A DNA stretch of 64,000 nt from Joyebacterum sp964521425 (GTDB lineage Bacteria; Joyebacterota; Joyebacteria; Joyebacterales; Joyebacteraceae), in contig CAZFRO010000007.1 in assembly GCA_964521425.1 (NCBI GenBank), positions 1 through 64,000 of the forward strand. The letters run 5' to 3'. Within the stretch, counting starts at the first letter, position 1. Every line of letters starts with the position of its first letter. Shown here piece by piece: positions 17,845 through 25,755 of this stretch. The position numbers and the translations under genes are program-made. The notes beneath the pieces are model-generated. The model was given only the letters and a program-made list of their open reading frames with translations. It was not told where the DNA came from and made no database searches.

Positions 17845-18303
17845 CTAGTCGGGGAAAACCTCACTCGCTATCACCTCTGCGAAGTCATCTACCTTGCGCT
17901 CGAGTTCCGGGCACGGCCGCTCGCCGAAGGTCAGCACGTCCCTCACCTCGATCGCGTAGATGATCGTCTCATCGGGAACATCGAGCCCCTGTCTGCGACC
18001 GAACTCCAGAACCGTGGCCAGGTTCATTCCATGCGGTGAGCACGCGTGAATGGTCCGCGCGAGTTGTTTGAGCCCTACCCTCGTCATCGTGCCCAGATCG
18101 TCCCCGATCATTATCGAGTCTACGACGACGAGCCGATCGTATCCCAGCGATTCCTCGAGCAGGGAGAAGCCCCCCTCCTCGTTCTCCACGATGTCCACGT
18201 CGTCCCGGTCGCCGAGACGACGTCCCAAGGCTTTCGCCACGAAGAGCCCGATCGAATCGTCGGACAGGATCGAACTGCCCAGTCCAAGTATGAGTGTCTT
18301 CAT
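17845..18303 (-). CDS. [NiFe]-hydrogenase maturation endopeptidase (HyaD/HycI family)
   Basis: 152 residues. The start MKTLILGLGSSILSDDSIGL carries the family GxGxxLxxDD motif (Asp15/Asp16); VVVDSIMIGDDLG and HACSPHGMN supply the second carboxylate and the histidine that contact nickel. After nickel insertion these proteases remove the C-terminal tail of the hydrogenase large subunit. The substrate is almost certainly the large subunit encoded immediately upstream, which still shows a 29-residue tail beyond its last metal ligand. A terminator hairpin lies between the two genes, so the protease may be made at a lower level by read-through. Confidence 0.92.
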   Translation of the reverse strand: MKTLILGLGSSILSDDSIGLFVAKALGRRLGDRDDVDIVENEEGGFSLLEESLGYDRLVVVDSIMIGDDLGTMTRVGLKQLARTIHACSPHGMNLATVLEFGRRQGLDVPDETIIYAIEVRDVLTFGERPCPELERKVDDFAEVIASEVFPD

Positions 18304-18330
18304 GGTGTCGTCCCTCGGACTAAAGAGAAA

Positions 18331-18364
18331 CACCCCGGCGCCGCGCGAGGGCAACGCCGGGGTG
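18331..18364 (-). terminator. intrinsic terminator between hydrogenase large subunit and protease genes
   Basis: CACCCCGGCG (18331-18340) pairs perfectly with CGCCGGGGTG (18355-18364), and on the minus strand the stem is followed by TTTCTCTTTAG. It lies within the presumed operon. Confidence 0.85.
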
Positions 18365-18391
18365 CAGGTAAGAGCACATCAGGCACTCCAA

Positions 18392-19861
18392 CTACTCGCG
18401 GATGAACTGCGAGAGCCTCTTCACGATGCTGCCGTCCTGGTCCTTCACGAGGACCTCGAGCGGCATCTGGCCCGGAAGTGAGTGCGTTGCGCAACCGAAG
18501 CAGGGGTCGTACGCCCTGAATGCCATCTCCACCATGTTCAGGAGCCCGTCATTCACGACGCCACCCTTGATGAGACCACGGGCAGCTCTCTCGACAGACA
18601 TGCAGATGGGAGCGGCGTTGTGAACGGTCGCAACCATCAGCTTCGCCTGCGTGATAACGCCACGCTCGTCGGTCTTGTAGTGGTGGATCAGGGTCCCGCG
18701 AGGAGCCTCGACAACTCCCACGCCCTCTGTCGGGGTCGCGGTCGGGAGGTTCCTCAGATCGTCGCCCATGATCTCGGGATCGGCCAGGATCTCTACCATC
18801 CGCTCCGCGGCCTGGAGAATCTCGACGAGGCGAGCCCAGTGGTAGGCCAGTGTGTTGTGCGCCGGCCAACCCAGTGTCTCAAACATGGCCTCGCGAGCAA
18901 CCTGCGCCTCCGGTGTCCGCATCCGCTCCGATGCATTCAGACGAGCCAGAGGAGCGACCCGGTAGATGCCGCTGTCCGCGCCATCAACGAAGCCCTTCCA
19001 GCCGATCTTCTTGAGGAACGGGAACTTGATGTAGCTCCACGGCTCAACGTGCTCCGATATGTGCTTCAGGTAGTCCTGGACCTTGAACTTCGCGAACTCC
19101 TTGCCGGCAGGATCGACAACACGGATCATGCCGTCATAGAAATCCACCTCGTTGTTCTCGTTCACGAGACCCATGTAGTACGTCTCGTGCTTGTAGACAT
19201 CGCCGACGATGAGATCAACGTAGCTCTTGTTCTTCAGAACAACGTCGCCGAAGAGCTGAAGCGAGAACTTCGCGAACTCAACTGAATCGGCCGCCGTCTT
19301 CACGAACTCATCGTAGTTCTCTTGCGTGAGTCCTCGAGAGACGCCTCCGGGCAGACCGCTGACCGGGTGGATCACGCGTCCGCCCAGGGTCGTGATGATA
19401 TTTCTCGCGCGCTTCCGGATGTCGATCACCTGGCCGCCGATCTCGAGTCCGACCTTGCCGATCACGCCGAGGATATTCCGCTCGGCGGCAGGCGCGTCAG
19501 GACCAACGACGAAGTCGGGGCCGCCCAGGAAGTAGAAATGGAGGGCGTGATCTTCGAACGTGAACGCGTTGTACGTGAGTTCACGGATCAGGCGCGCCGT
19601 ATATGTCGGCTCGACCTTGTACAGATCGTCCAGCGCCTTTGTGGCCGCCATGTGGTGAGCCATCGGGCAGACGCCGCAGATCTTGGGTGTTATCCGTGGC
19701 ATCTCCTCACACATCCGCCCCTCGGAGAACTTCTCGAAACCGCGAAGCTCGGGAACCTGGAAGTATGCGTTCTCGACATCACCGTTCTTGTCCAGAAAGA
19801 TCTCGATCTTCCCATGCCCCTCGAGGCGTGTGATCGGATCGATCGTTACTCTCCTCTTCAT
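18392..19861 (-). CDS. [NiFe]-hydrogenase large (catalytic) subunit, group 3 type
   Basis: 489 residues from ATG (MKRRVTIDPITRLEGHGKIE). The nickel ligands are Cys62 and Cys65 in KICGVCPMAHH and Cys454 and Cys457 in DPCFGCATH. A 29-residue tail follows His460 and is expected to be cleaved by the neighbouring protease. There is no signal peptide and no Tat partner, so the enzyme is cytoplasmic. The sequence style resembles F420-non-reducing (MvhA) and sulfhydrogenase-type large subunits. It pairs with the small subunit encoded 59 bases upstream and likely exchanges electrons between H2 and NAD(P)H or ferredoxin. Exact subgroup is not certain. Confidence 0.95.
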   Translation of the reverse strand: MKRRVTIDPITRLEGHGKIEIFLDKNGDVENAYFQVPELRGFEKFSEGRMCEEMPRITPKICGVCPMAHHMAATKALDDLYKVEPTYTARLIRELTYNAFTFEDHALHFYFLGGPDFVVGPDAPAAERNILGVIGKVGLEIGGQVIDIRKRARNIITTLGGRVIHPVSGLPGGVSRGLTQENYDEFVKTAADSVEFAKFSLQLFGDVVLKNKSYVDLIVGDVYKHETYYMGLVNENNEVDFYDGMIRVVDPAGKEFAKFKVQDYLKHISEHVEPWSYIKFPFLKKIGWKGFVDGADSGIYRVAPLARLNASERMRTPEAQVAREAMFETLGWPAHNTLAYHWARLVEILQAAERMVEILADPEIMGDDLRNLPTATPTEGVGVVEAPRGTLIHHYKTDERGVITQAKLMVATVHNAAPICMSVERAARGLIKGGVVNDGLLNMVEMAFRAYDPCFGCATHSLPGQMPLEVLVKDQDGSIVKRLSQFIRE

Positions 19862-19920
19862 GATCCCTCCGTGCTGCGGCTGGAAGCCGTGTGCGCGACA
19901 CAATCCGGTGATTGGAGCAG

Positions 19921-20886
19921 CTACTGAATCTTCTTCCGTCTCAGGAGCGAACTGGCCAGGCTGTACATGTAGAAGAGGCCGGCCGGATCAGGAATCGACT
20001 CGGCTATGCGCTCCATCTCATCAGGGTCCTTGGTGTCAATGATGGACCCGAGCGCAGAAAGGAACTTGGCGCCCTGATCCTTCACGTCGTCGGTCGGTCC
20101 GAAACAGCCACGGCACGGCATGTTCGCGTTGATGCAGCGCTCGCCGCAACCGGCGCGCGTTGCCGGACCCATGCAGATGATGCCCTCCGCGAGAAAACAC
20201 TTCTCGGGGTCGGCGATCACCTCATGCGGACGCTTGAGGTCTGTGATCTTGATCTTGTCCGGCTTGGAGTCGTTCCTCGCGCACTCGTCACAGAGCGACT
20301 TGGTCGGCGCGAGCACCGTGCCCTTCGGAGGAAGATCGCCGGAGAGGATGGCCATCACCGCGTCCATGATGAGATTCGGAGGCGGCGAGCATCCCGGAAG
20401 GTAGTAGTCGACATCGATGACCTGGTCCAGCGGATAGACCGTGTCGTAGAGAGCGGGAAGCTCAAGCTCTCCCTCGGGCACCTTGGTCTCCGTCTGCGGT
20501 TCGACGCCCTTCGGGTTGTCGGCTCCCCATTGCTTCTTGTAGACCCAGTCGACGATCGAATCGCGATCGTAGAAGTTCGCCAGCCCGGGGATTCCACCGA
20601 GATTCGCGCATGCCCCGAACGCGACGATAAGGCCGGCCTTCTTTCTCAGAAGCCTCGACCATTCCTCCTGCTCCGATGTCCTTACAGCGCCGTTCAGAAA
20701 GGCGACTGCAAGCTCTCCATCCTCAAGGGCAAGGACATCCTTCTTCTTGAAATCCATGGCCACTGGCCAGAGAACGATGTCCACTGCTTCGACTACCTTG
20801 AGAATGTCCTCGGCAAGATCGACGACGGCCTCTTCGCAACCGCCGCACGATGCATTCCAGTAGAAAGCTACCTTCGGCTTCGCCAC
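19921..20886 (-). CDS. [NiFe]-hydrogenase small (Fe-S) subunit, group 3 type
   Basis: 321 residues with a GTG start behind GGAGGG. The proximal cluster ligands are in ASCGGCEEAV, FGACANLGG and LPGCSPPP. A C-terminal extension holds additional clusters: LCDEC, then ICMGPATRAGCGERC and NMPCRGCFGP, the pattern of MvhG/FrhG/HydD-type small subunits with three [4Fe-4S] clusters. No Tat signal, so cytoplasmic. First gene of the hydrogenase operon, divergent from the sensor/transhydrogenase operon. No MvhD, HdrABC or separate diaphorase genes are present here; the fused NfnA-NfnB across the divide is the best candidate electron partner. Confidence 0.95.
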   Translation of the reverse strand: MAKPKVAFYWNASCGGCEEAVVDLAEDILKVVEAVDIVLWPVAMDFKKKDVLALEDGELAVAFLNGAVRTSEQEEWSRLLRKKAGLIVAFGACANLGGIPGLANFYDRDSIVDWVYKKQWGADNPKGVEPQTETKVPEGELELPALYDTVYPLDQVIDVDYYLPGCSPPPNLIMDAVMAILSGDLPPKGTVLAPTKSLCDECARNDSKPDKIKITDLKRPHEVIADPEKCFLAEGIICMGPATRAGCGERCINANMPCRGCFGPTDDVKDQGAKFLSALGSIIDTKDPDEMERIAESIPDPAGLFYMYSLASSLLRRKKIQ

Positions 20887-21004
20887 TTGGTGCCCTCCGC
20901 TTAAGCAGGTTCAAGGTGAACGGCCGCTTCTCTGCTGTTGATAGGCAAAAAGGTCCCCGGTCATGCGTTTGCACTCTCCCGCATCCGGTCAAGACTGATT
21001 AGAA

Positions 21005-21034
21005 AGCATACCATCACGGGGGGTCCCGAAACAA
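21005..21034 (-). promoter_or_regulatory. possible promoter of the hydrogenase operon
   Basis: Minus strand TTGTTT (21029-21034), 18 bases, TATGCT (21005-21010), within the 318-base divergent region 20887-21204. The match is moderate. Confidence 0.4.
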
Positions 21035-21077
21035 GGTAAACTCACGTAGCTTGTAGGGTCCACGACTCGCTTGCGGC

Positions 21078-21107
21078 TTGAAACCGGGGGCCCTCGTGGT
21101 GTACGAT
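21078..21107 (+). promoter_or_regulatory. possible promoter of the sensor/transhydrogenase operon
   Basis: TTGAAA (21078-21083), 18 bases, TACGAT (21102-21107). The predicted start near 21114 lies about 90 bases before the first gene. It is only 43 bases from the opposing hydrogenase promoter candidate, so one regulator could govern both. Confidence 0.45.
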
Positions 21108-21204
21108 TAGACATCTGACTTCCATTCAAGGTCGGTGCTTCTGCGTCCGGATGGGGGTCATCCGGAGTGCGCATGAGCGATCTTGAGGATCACGGGGAGG
21201 ATGC

Positions 21205-22329
21205 ATGGGCGACCCCAGGACCATCCTCGTCATTGACGATGAGGAGCCGATCAGGGACTCCTGCAGGCAGGTGCTCAGCAAGGCCGGGTACGACTGCCAC
21301 ACGGCCGTCGACGGTATTGAGGGGCTGCATGTCGCCCATCAGGTTGAACCGGATCTGATCTTCCTCGATCTGATGATGCCCGGCATCGATGGGCTCGAAG
21401 TACTCACTCAGATACAGAAGACCCACCCGTTGACGATCTGCATCGTCATCACCGGATACGCGACGATAGAATCAGCCGTCGACGCGATGAAGCACGGCGC
21501 GTTCGATTTCCTCCCGAAGCCGTTCACGCCGGAGGAACTCCGGCTGAAGGCGATGCGCGGGCTTGAACAGCATCGCCTGCTTGAGGAGACGGTCTCGCTC
21601 CGCGAAGAGAAGGAGCGGATGCAGCAGTACTTCATCACGATCGTCGCGCACGAGCTTCGCTCACCGCTCCTGTTGGTCAAGCAGTACCTCGACCTTATCG
21701 TGGGCGGCAAGATGGGCAAGGTGGACGAGACGGCCGGCGACATGCTCGAAGGCGCGCACAGCACTCTTGAGGGTCTTCTGCAGCTGATCGCCGACTGGTT
21801 GAAACTGGCGCGAATCAACGCGGGCGACATCGCCGGTGGCATGGTGGATACGGATGCCCGACCTATCCTTGAGAAGGTCGCCGAGGATCTTGCCTCCTAC
21901 GCCGACAGCAAGGATGTCAAGCTCATCCTCCAGTGCCCCACCGCGGCGTGTCCGCTCTGCGCGCACGCGGAGTCGCTCGAGGTCGTGCTCAAGAACATCG
22001 TCTCAAACGCCATCAAGTACAACAAGGAGAGCGGAACCGTCACGGTAAGCGGTGAGGTTGCGGACGGCAGACTCCGGATCGACATCGTCGACACAGGTAT
22101 CGGCATCCCGGAGCACGAGATCCCCTTCATCTTCGAGGACTTCTTCCGTGTGAAGAGCTCGCAGACGGCTTCGATTCCCGGGACCGGTCTCGGACTGTCG
22201 ATCGTCAAGAAGATTCTGGAGGGGCATCACGGCACGGTCGAGGTAGAATCCAAGATTGACGAAGGAACCAAGTTCAGTGTCTTCCTCCCGCTTGTGTGTG
22301 AGCTGAGCACGGGAGAGGAAGATGACTAG
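21205..22329 (+). CDS. receiver-histidine kinase fusion (hybrid sensor)
   Basis: 374 residues. A receiver domain (about 1-125) has Asp11/Asp12, the phosphoacceptor Asp55 in IFLDLMMPG, Thr83 and Lys105. A HisKA domain follows with His149 in IVAHELRSPL, then a HATPase domain with NAIKYN, DTGIGIPE and GTGLGLSIVKK. No membrane segment or PAS domain, so it is a cytoplasmic phosphorelay component. The ATG sits behind GGGGAGG. First gene of the operon with two stand-alone receivers and a fused transhydrogenase; it may relay phosphate between them. Confidence 0.93.
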   Translation: MGDPRTILVIDDEEPIRDSCRQVLSKAGYDCHTAVDGIEGLHVAHQVEPDLIFLDLMMPGIDGLEVLTQIQKTHPLTICIVITGYATIESAVDAMKHGAFDFLPKPFTPEELRLKAMRGLEQHRLLEETVSLREEKERMQQYFITIVAHELRSPLLLVKQYLDLIVGGKMGKVDETAGDMLEGAHSTLEGLLQLIADWLKLARINAGDIAGGMVDTDARPILEKVAEDLASYADSKDVKLILQCPTAACPLCAHAESLEVVLKNIVSNAIKYNKESGTVTVSGEVADGRLRIDIVDTGIGIPEHEIPFIFEDFFRVKSSQTASIPGTGLGLSIVKKILEGHHGTVEVESKIDEGTKFSVFLPLVCELSTGEEDD

Positions 22330-22346
22330 AGGAGGGGACTGAAGCT

Positions 22347-22634
22347 ATGCCGGAGGTAGAGAGGTTCAAGCACGTGCAGGTCTTCTGTCCGGAGTGTCAG
22401 AAGATGATATCTCCCGGGGAGTACGCGATGTGCCCGTATTTCGAGGGCGGAGCGCTGGACCTCTCGGACGCGGAGGCCGTGTTCAAACAGCTCTTCACTT
22501 GCCATGTGAAGTGCGGAACGAAGATCGCGTATTACTACTACAAGGACGGTGAGCGGGTCACGACGACGTTCCAGCCCGTTGAGAACGAATACATGTTGAG
22601 GAAGATAGTCGAGAAGGTTATGGAGCACGAGTAG
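22347..22634 (+). CDS. small Cys-rich protein of unknown function
   Basis: 95 residues, start ATG after AGGAGGGGA. Five cysteines are arranged as FCPECQKM, AMCPYF and FTCHVKCGT, which could bind zinc or an Fe-S cluster, followed by a YYYYKDGERVTTTF strand. I do not recognise a family. It lies 17 bases after the receiver-kinase gene and six bases before the first stand-alone receiver, so it is very likely part of the signalling unit. A redox or metal sensor role is conjecture. Confidence 0.75.
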   Translation: MPEVERFKHVQVFCPECQKMISPGEYAMCPYFEGGALDLSDAEAVFKQLFTCHVKCGTKIAYYYYKDGERVTTTFQPVENEYMLRKIVEKVMEHE

Positions 22635-22640
22635 GAGGAT

Positions 22641-23030
22641 GTGGTGGACGGGAAACACATACTGATTATCGATGATGACATGGCGTTCGTGAAGCTCTAC
22701 TCCCTGTTCCTGAAGAACAAGGGAATGGAGATCTCGGCAGCGTATAGCGCCGTCGAGGGGCTGGAGGTGCTTAAAGGAATCTCTCCAGACATCGTTGTGC
22801 TCGACGTGATGATGGAGCACTTCGACTCCGGCTTCAACGTCAGCAAGACGATCAAGGAGGAGTACCCCGGGCTTCCGATCATACTCATGACGGCGATCGG
22901 GGAAGAGACCGGGATGGACTTCAAGCCGAAGAACGATGAGGAACGCGATCTCATGCACGCCGATGCGTTCCTGGACAAGGCATCCAGTCCAGAGGAGCTC
23001 TTGAAGAAGATCAACGACATACTCGCCTAG
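22641..23030 (+). CDS. stand-alone response regulator receiver with extended loop
   Basis: 129 residues, GTG start after AGGAGGAT. A complete receiver fold with Asp11-Asp13, phosphoacceptor Asp55 in VVLDVMMEHFDSGFN, Thr after beta-4 (ILMTAIGEE) and Lys in FLDKAS. There is no output domain. Between beta-4 and beta-5 it carries about 20 extra residues (TGMDFKPKNDEERDLMHADA), a feature shared with the next receiver. Likely an intermediate of a phosphorelay or a protein that docks on an enzyme. Confidence 0.9.
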   Translation: MVDGKHILIIDDDMAFVKLYSLFLKNKGMEISAAYSAVEGLEVLKGISPDIVVLDVMMEHFDSGFNVSKTIKEEYPGLPIILMTAIGEETGMDFKPKNDEERDLMHADAFLDKASSPEELLKKINDILA

Positions 23031-23047
23031 GTGCGGGAGGATGAACC

Positions 23048-23446
23048 TTGTCTGAAAAGAAGAAGATCCTCATCATTGATGACAACATCCACTTCGTGAA
23101 GATGAACACGCTCGCGTTGGAGGCAGCCGGCTACGAGGTGGAGGCCGCGTTCAACTCGGAGGAGGGCTTCACGAAGGTGGAGTACGGACAGCCTGACGCC
23201 ATCGTCCTCGACCTGATGATGGAGAGACACGACTCCGGTTTCACGCTCGCCAAGAGAATCAAGACACACCCTACCTACAAGAACATCCCTATTCTCATGC
23301 TGACGGCCGTGGGTGACGCAACCGGTTTCCGTTTCTCCATGGAGAAGGACGGCTACTGGATGAACACCGACGACTTCGCCGACAAGCCGATCGAGCCCGA
23401 TGATCTGGTGACGCGCATGGATAGACTCATCAACAGGCCTGAATAG
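23048..23446 (+). CDS. second stand-alone receiver, paralogue of the preceding one
   Basis: 132 residues, TTG start behind GGGAGG. Phosphoacceptor Asp55 is in IVLDLMMERHDSGFTL, and Thr (MLTAVGDATG) and Lys (FADKPIEP) are conserved. It shares the MMExxDSGF motif and the loop insertion (TGFRFSMEKDGYWMNTDD) with its neighbour, so the pair arose by duplication and then diverged. No output domain. It sits 15 bases before the fused transhydrogenase gene. Confidence 0.9.
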   Translation: MSEKKKILIIDDNIHFVKMNTLALEAAGYEVEAAFNSEEGFTKVEYGQPDAIVLDLMMERHDSGFTLAKRIKTHPTYKNIPILMLTAVGDATGFRFSMEKDGYWMNTDDFADKPIEPDDLVTRMDRLINRPE

Positions 23447-23461
23447 ACGAAAGGTGACACT

Positions 23462-25729
23462 GTGGCAGCCAAAAAGACTACGCTGGTCGAGAACATGATC
23501 GTCGAGGTCCGAGACCTGTCACAGGACGTCAAGCTCTTCAAGACCTACTGCCCGGAGATCGCCACATCGGTCTCACCGGGTCAGTTCGTCGTCTTCAGGG
23601 CCGATGACTATGCGGAGCGCATTCCCCTCACTGTAGCCGACTTCGACACCGACACAGGCTTCATCACCCTCATCTTCCAGGTCGTTGGAGCATCGACCCG
23701 GAAGATGGCGAAGCTTGGACTCGCTGACAGGGTTGCGGACATCGTTGGTCCGCTCGGTGAGAAGAGCGATATCCAGAACTTCGGCACCGTCGTCTGTATC
23801 GGAGGCGGCATCGGTGTCGCTCCCGTCTACCCCATCGCCTGCGCGCTCAAGAAAGCCGGCAACAAGGTAATCTCCATCATCGGCGCCCGATCGAAGGATC
23901 TGCTCATTCTCGAGGATGAGATGGAGGCCACGTCCGACGAGCTTCTGGTCACAACCGATGACGGCAGCTCCGGGAAGAAGGGGTTCGTCACCGACGCGCT
24001 TCAGGAACTGTACGATCGGGATGAGGGAATCGACCGCGTCGTTTGCATTGGCCCCGTAATCATGATGAAGGCCGTGGCGGACAGAACGAGAGAGAAGAAG
24101 ATACCGACGATAGCCAGCCTGAACTCGATCATGATTGACGCGACCGGTATGTGTGGGTGTTGCCGGGTCTCGGTCGGCGATGAGACCAAGTTCGCCTGTG
24201 TTGACGGGCCCGAGTTCGATGCGCACCTTGTCGATTTCGAGGAGCTTACTCGGCGCCAGACGATGTACCGGCGTGAGGAGTACCGCGCGCTCTGGCATCA
24301 CGAGTGCCTTCTGGCCGCCGAGGCCGAGGAACTCGAGAAGACCAAGGAACGCGTCGAGATGCCGAAGCAGGACTTCCGAGCCCGGGCCAACAACTTCGAT
24401 GAGGTGGCTCTCGGCTACACGCGCAAGATGGCGCAGCAGGAGGCCGCGAGGTGCCTGCAGTGCAAGAAGGCTCCCTGCATCCCGGGATGTCCGGTTGAGA
24501 TCGACATTCCGGCGTTCGTCAAGCTCATACAGCAGGGCGATTTCCTGGGATCGATCCGTAAGATCAAGGAGAAGAACAGCCTTCCCGGCATCTGCGGCCG
24601 CGTGTGCCCGCAGGAGGAGCAGTGCGAGATCGTCTGCGTCCTCTCGAAGAAGGAGCAGCCGATTGCGATCGGCCGTCTCGAGCGCTTCGCCGCCGATTAC
24701 GAGATCAAACAGGGTGAGATAAGAGCGCCGGCCATACCCAGATCCACCGGTCACCGGATCGCCGTTGTCGGCGCAGGACCCGCCAGCCTCTCCGTCGCAG
24801 GCGATCTCGCCCTCAAGGGACACAAGGTCACTATCTTCGAGGCGCTTCACAAGCCGGGCGGCGTCCTGATCTACGGTATCCCCGAGTTCAGGCTCCCGAA
24901 GGCGATCGTCCAGACCGAGTGCGACTATGTGATGAAGCTCGGCGTCGAGTTCAAGATGAGCCACGTCGTCGGGCAGATGGTCACACTTGATCAACTGTTC
25001 GAACAGGGATACGAGGCGATCTTCCTGGCAACCGGGGCCGGCCTCCCCTACTTCATGAATATACCCGGCGAGAACCTAAACGGCGTCTACTCGGCAAACG
25101 AGTTCCTCACAAGAACGAACCTGATGAAGGCCTACCTCTTCCCGGAATACGACACGCCGGTCAGAGTCGGAACGAACGTGGCCGTCGTCGGCGGCGGTAA
25201 CGTCGCGATGGACGCCGCGCGCTGCGCGGTGAGGCTCGGGGCTGAGAACGTCTACATCATCTACCGGAGATCTCTGAAGGAGATGCCTGCCAGGGACGAG
25301 GAGATAGAGAACGCCATCGAAGAGGGCGTCATCTTCAAGAACCTGCGCAATCCGACACGTCTAATCGGCAACGACGAGGGTTGGATCGAGAAAATGGAAC
25401 TCCTTGAGATGAAGCTCGGTGAACCCGATGACTCCGGACGCCGCAGGCCGCTCCCTGTGGAGGGCTCGGAGCACACGATCGATATCGACGTCTTGATCGT
25501 GGCGATCGGCAACGGCGCAAACCCACTCCTCACGAACACGACGCCGGATCTAGAGCTGAACAAGTGGGGAAACATCGTGGCCGATGCGGAGACCGGCAAG
25601 ACGAGCAAGAAGGGCGTATTCGCCGGTGGGGATATCGTGACCGGAGCCGCCACCGTCATACTCGCCATGGGCGCGGGCAAGGTTGCCGCGCGCGCTATCG
25701 AGGAATACCTGGAGACCGGCGAGTGGTAG
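23462..25729 (+). CDS. fused NfnA-NfnB NAD(P)H:ferredoxin oxidoreductase (GltD-like)
   Basis: 755 residues, GTG start. Residues 1 to about 285 form the NfnA/ferredoxin-reductase-like part, with an FAD/NAD fold (CIGGGIGVAPVYPIA) and a [2Fe-2S] site in CGCCRVSVGD and FACVDGPEF. Residues from about 310 form the NfnB/glutamate-synthase-small-subunit part: CLQCKKAPCIPGCPV and CGRVCPQEEQCEIVC bind two [4Fe-4S] clusters, VVGAGPASLS binds FAD, and VVGGGNVAMDAAR binds NADPH. In Nfn these parts are separate chains that perform flavin-based electron bifurcation between NADH, NADPH and ferredoxin. Here they are one polypeptide, located across a divergent promoter from a hydrogenase. Bifurcation itself is inferred. 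Confidence 0.94.
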   Translation: MAAKKTTLVENMIVEVRDLSQDVKLFKTYCPEIATSVSPGQFVVFRADDYAERIPLTVADFDTDTGFITLIFQVVGASTRKMAKLGLADRVADIVGPLGEKSDIQNFGTVVCIGGGIGVAPVYPIACALKKAGNKVISIIGARSKDLLILEDEMEATSDELLVTTDDGSSGKKGFVTDALQELYDRDEGIDRVVCIGPVIMMKAVADRTREKKIPTIASLNSIMIDATGMCGCCRVSVGDETKFACVDGPEFDAHLVDFEELTRRQTMYRREEYRALWHHECLLAAEAEELEKTKERVEMPKQDFRARANNFDEVALGYTRKMAQQEAARCLQCKKAPCIPGCPVEIDIPAFVKLIQQGDFLGSIRKIKEKNSLPGICGRVCPQEEQCEIVCVLSKKEQPIAIGRLERFAADYEIKQGEIRAPAIPRSTGHRIAVVGAGPASLSVAGDLALKGHKVTIFEALHKPGGVLIYGIPEFRLPKAIVQTECDYVMKLGVEFKMSHVVGQMVTLDQLFEQGYEAIFLATGAGLPYFMNIPGENLNGVYSANEFLTRTNLMKAYLFPEYDTPVRVGTNVAVVGGGNVAMDAARCAVRLGAENVYIIYRRSLKEMPARDEEIENAIEEGVIFKNLRNPTRLIGNDEGWIEKMELLEMKLGEPDDSGRRRPLPVEGSEHTIDIDVLIVAIGNGANPLLTNTTPDLELNKWGNIVADAETGKTSKKGVFAGGDIVTGAATVILAMGAGKVAARAIEEYLETGEW

Positions 25730-25755
25730 TCCCACCCTCGGTCTGGAGCTAAGGT

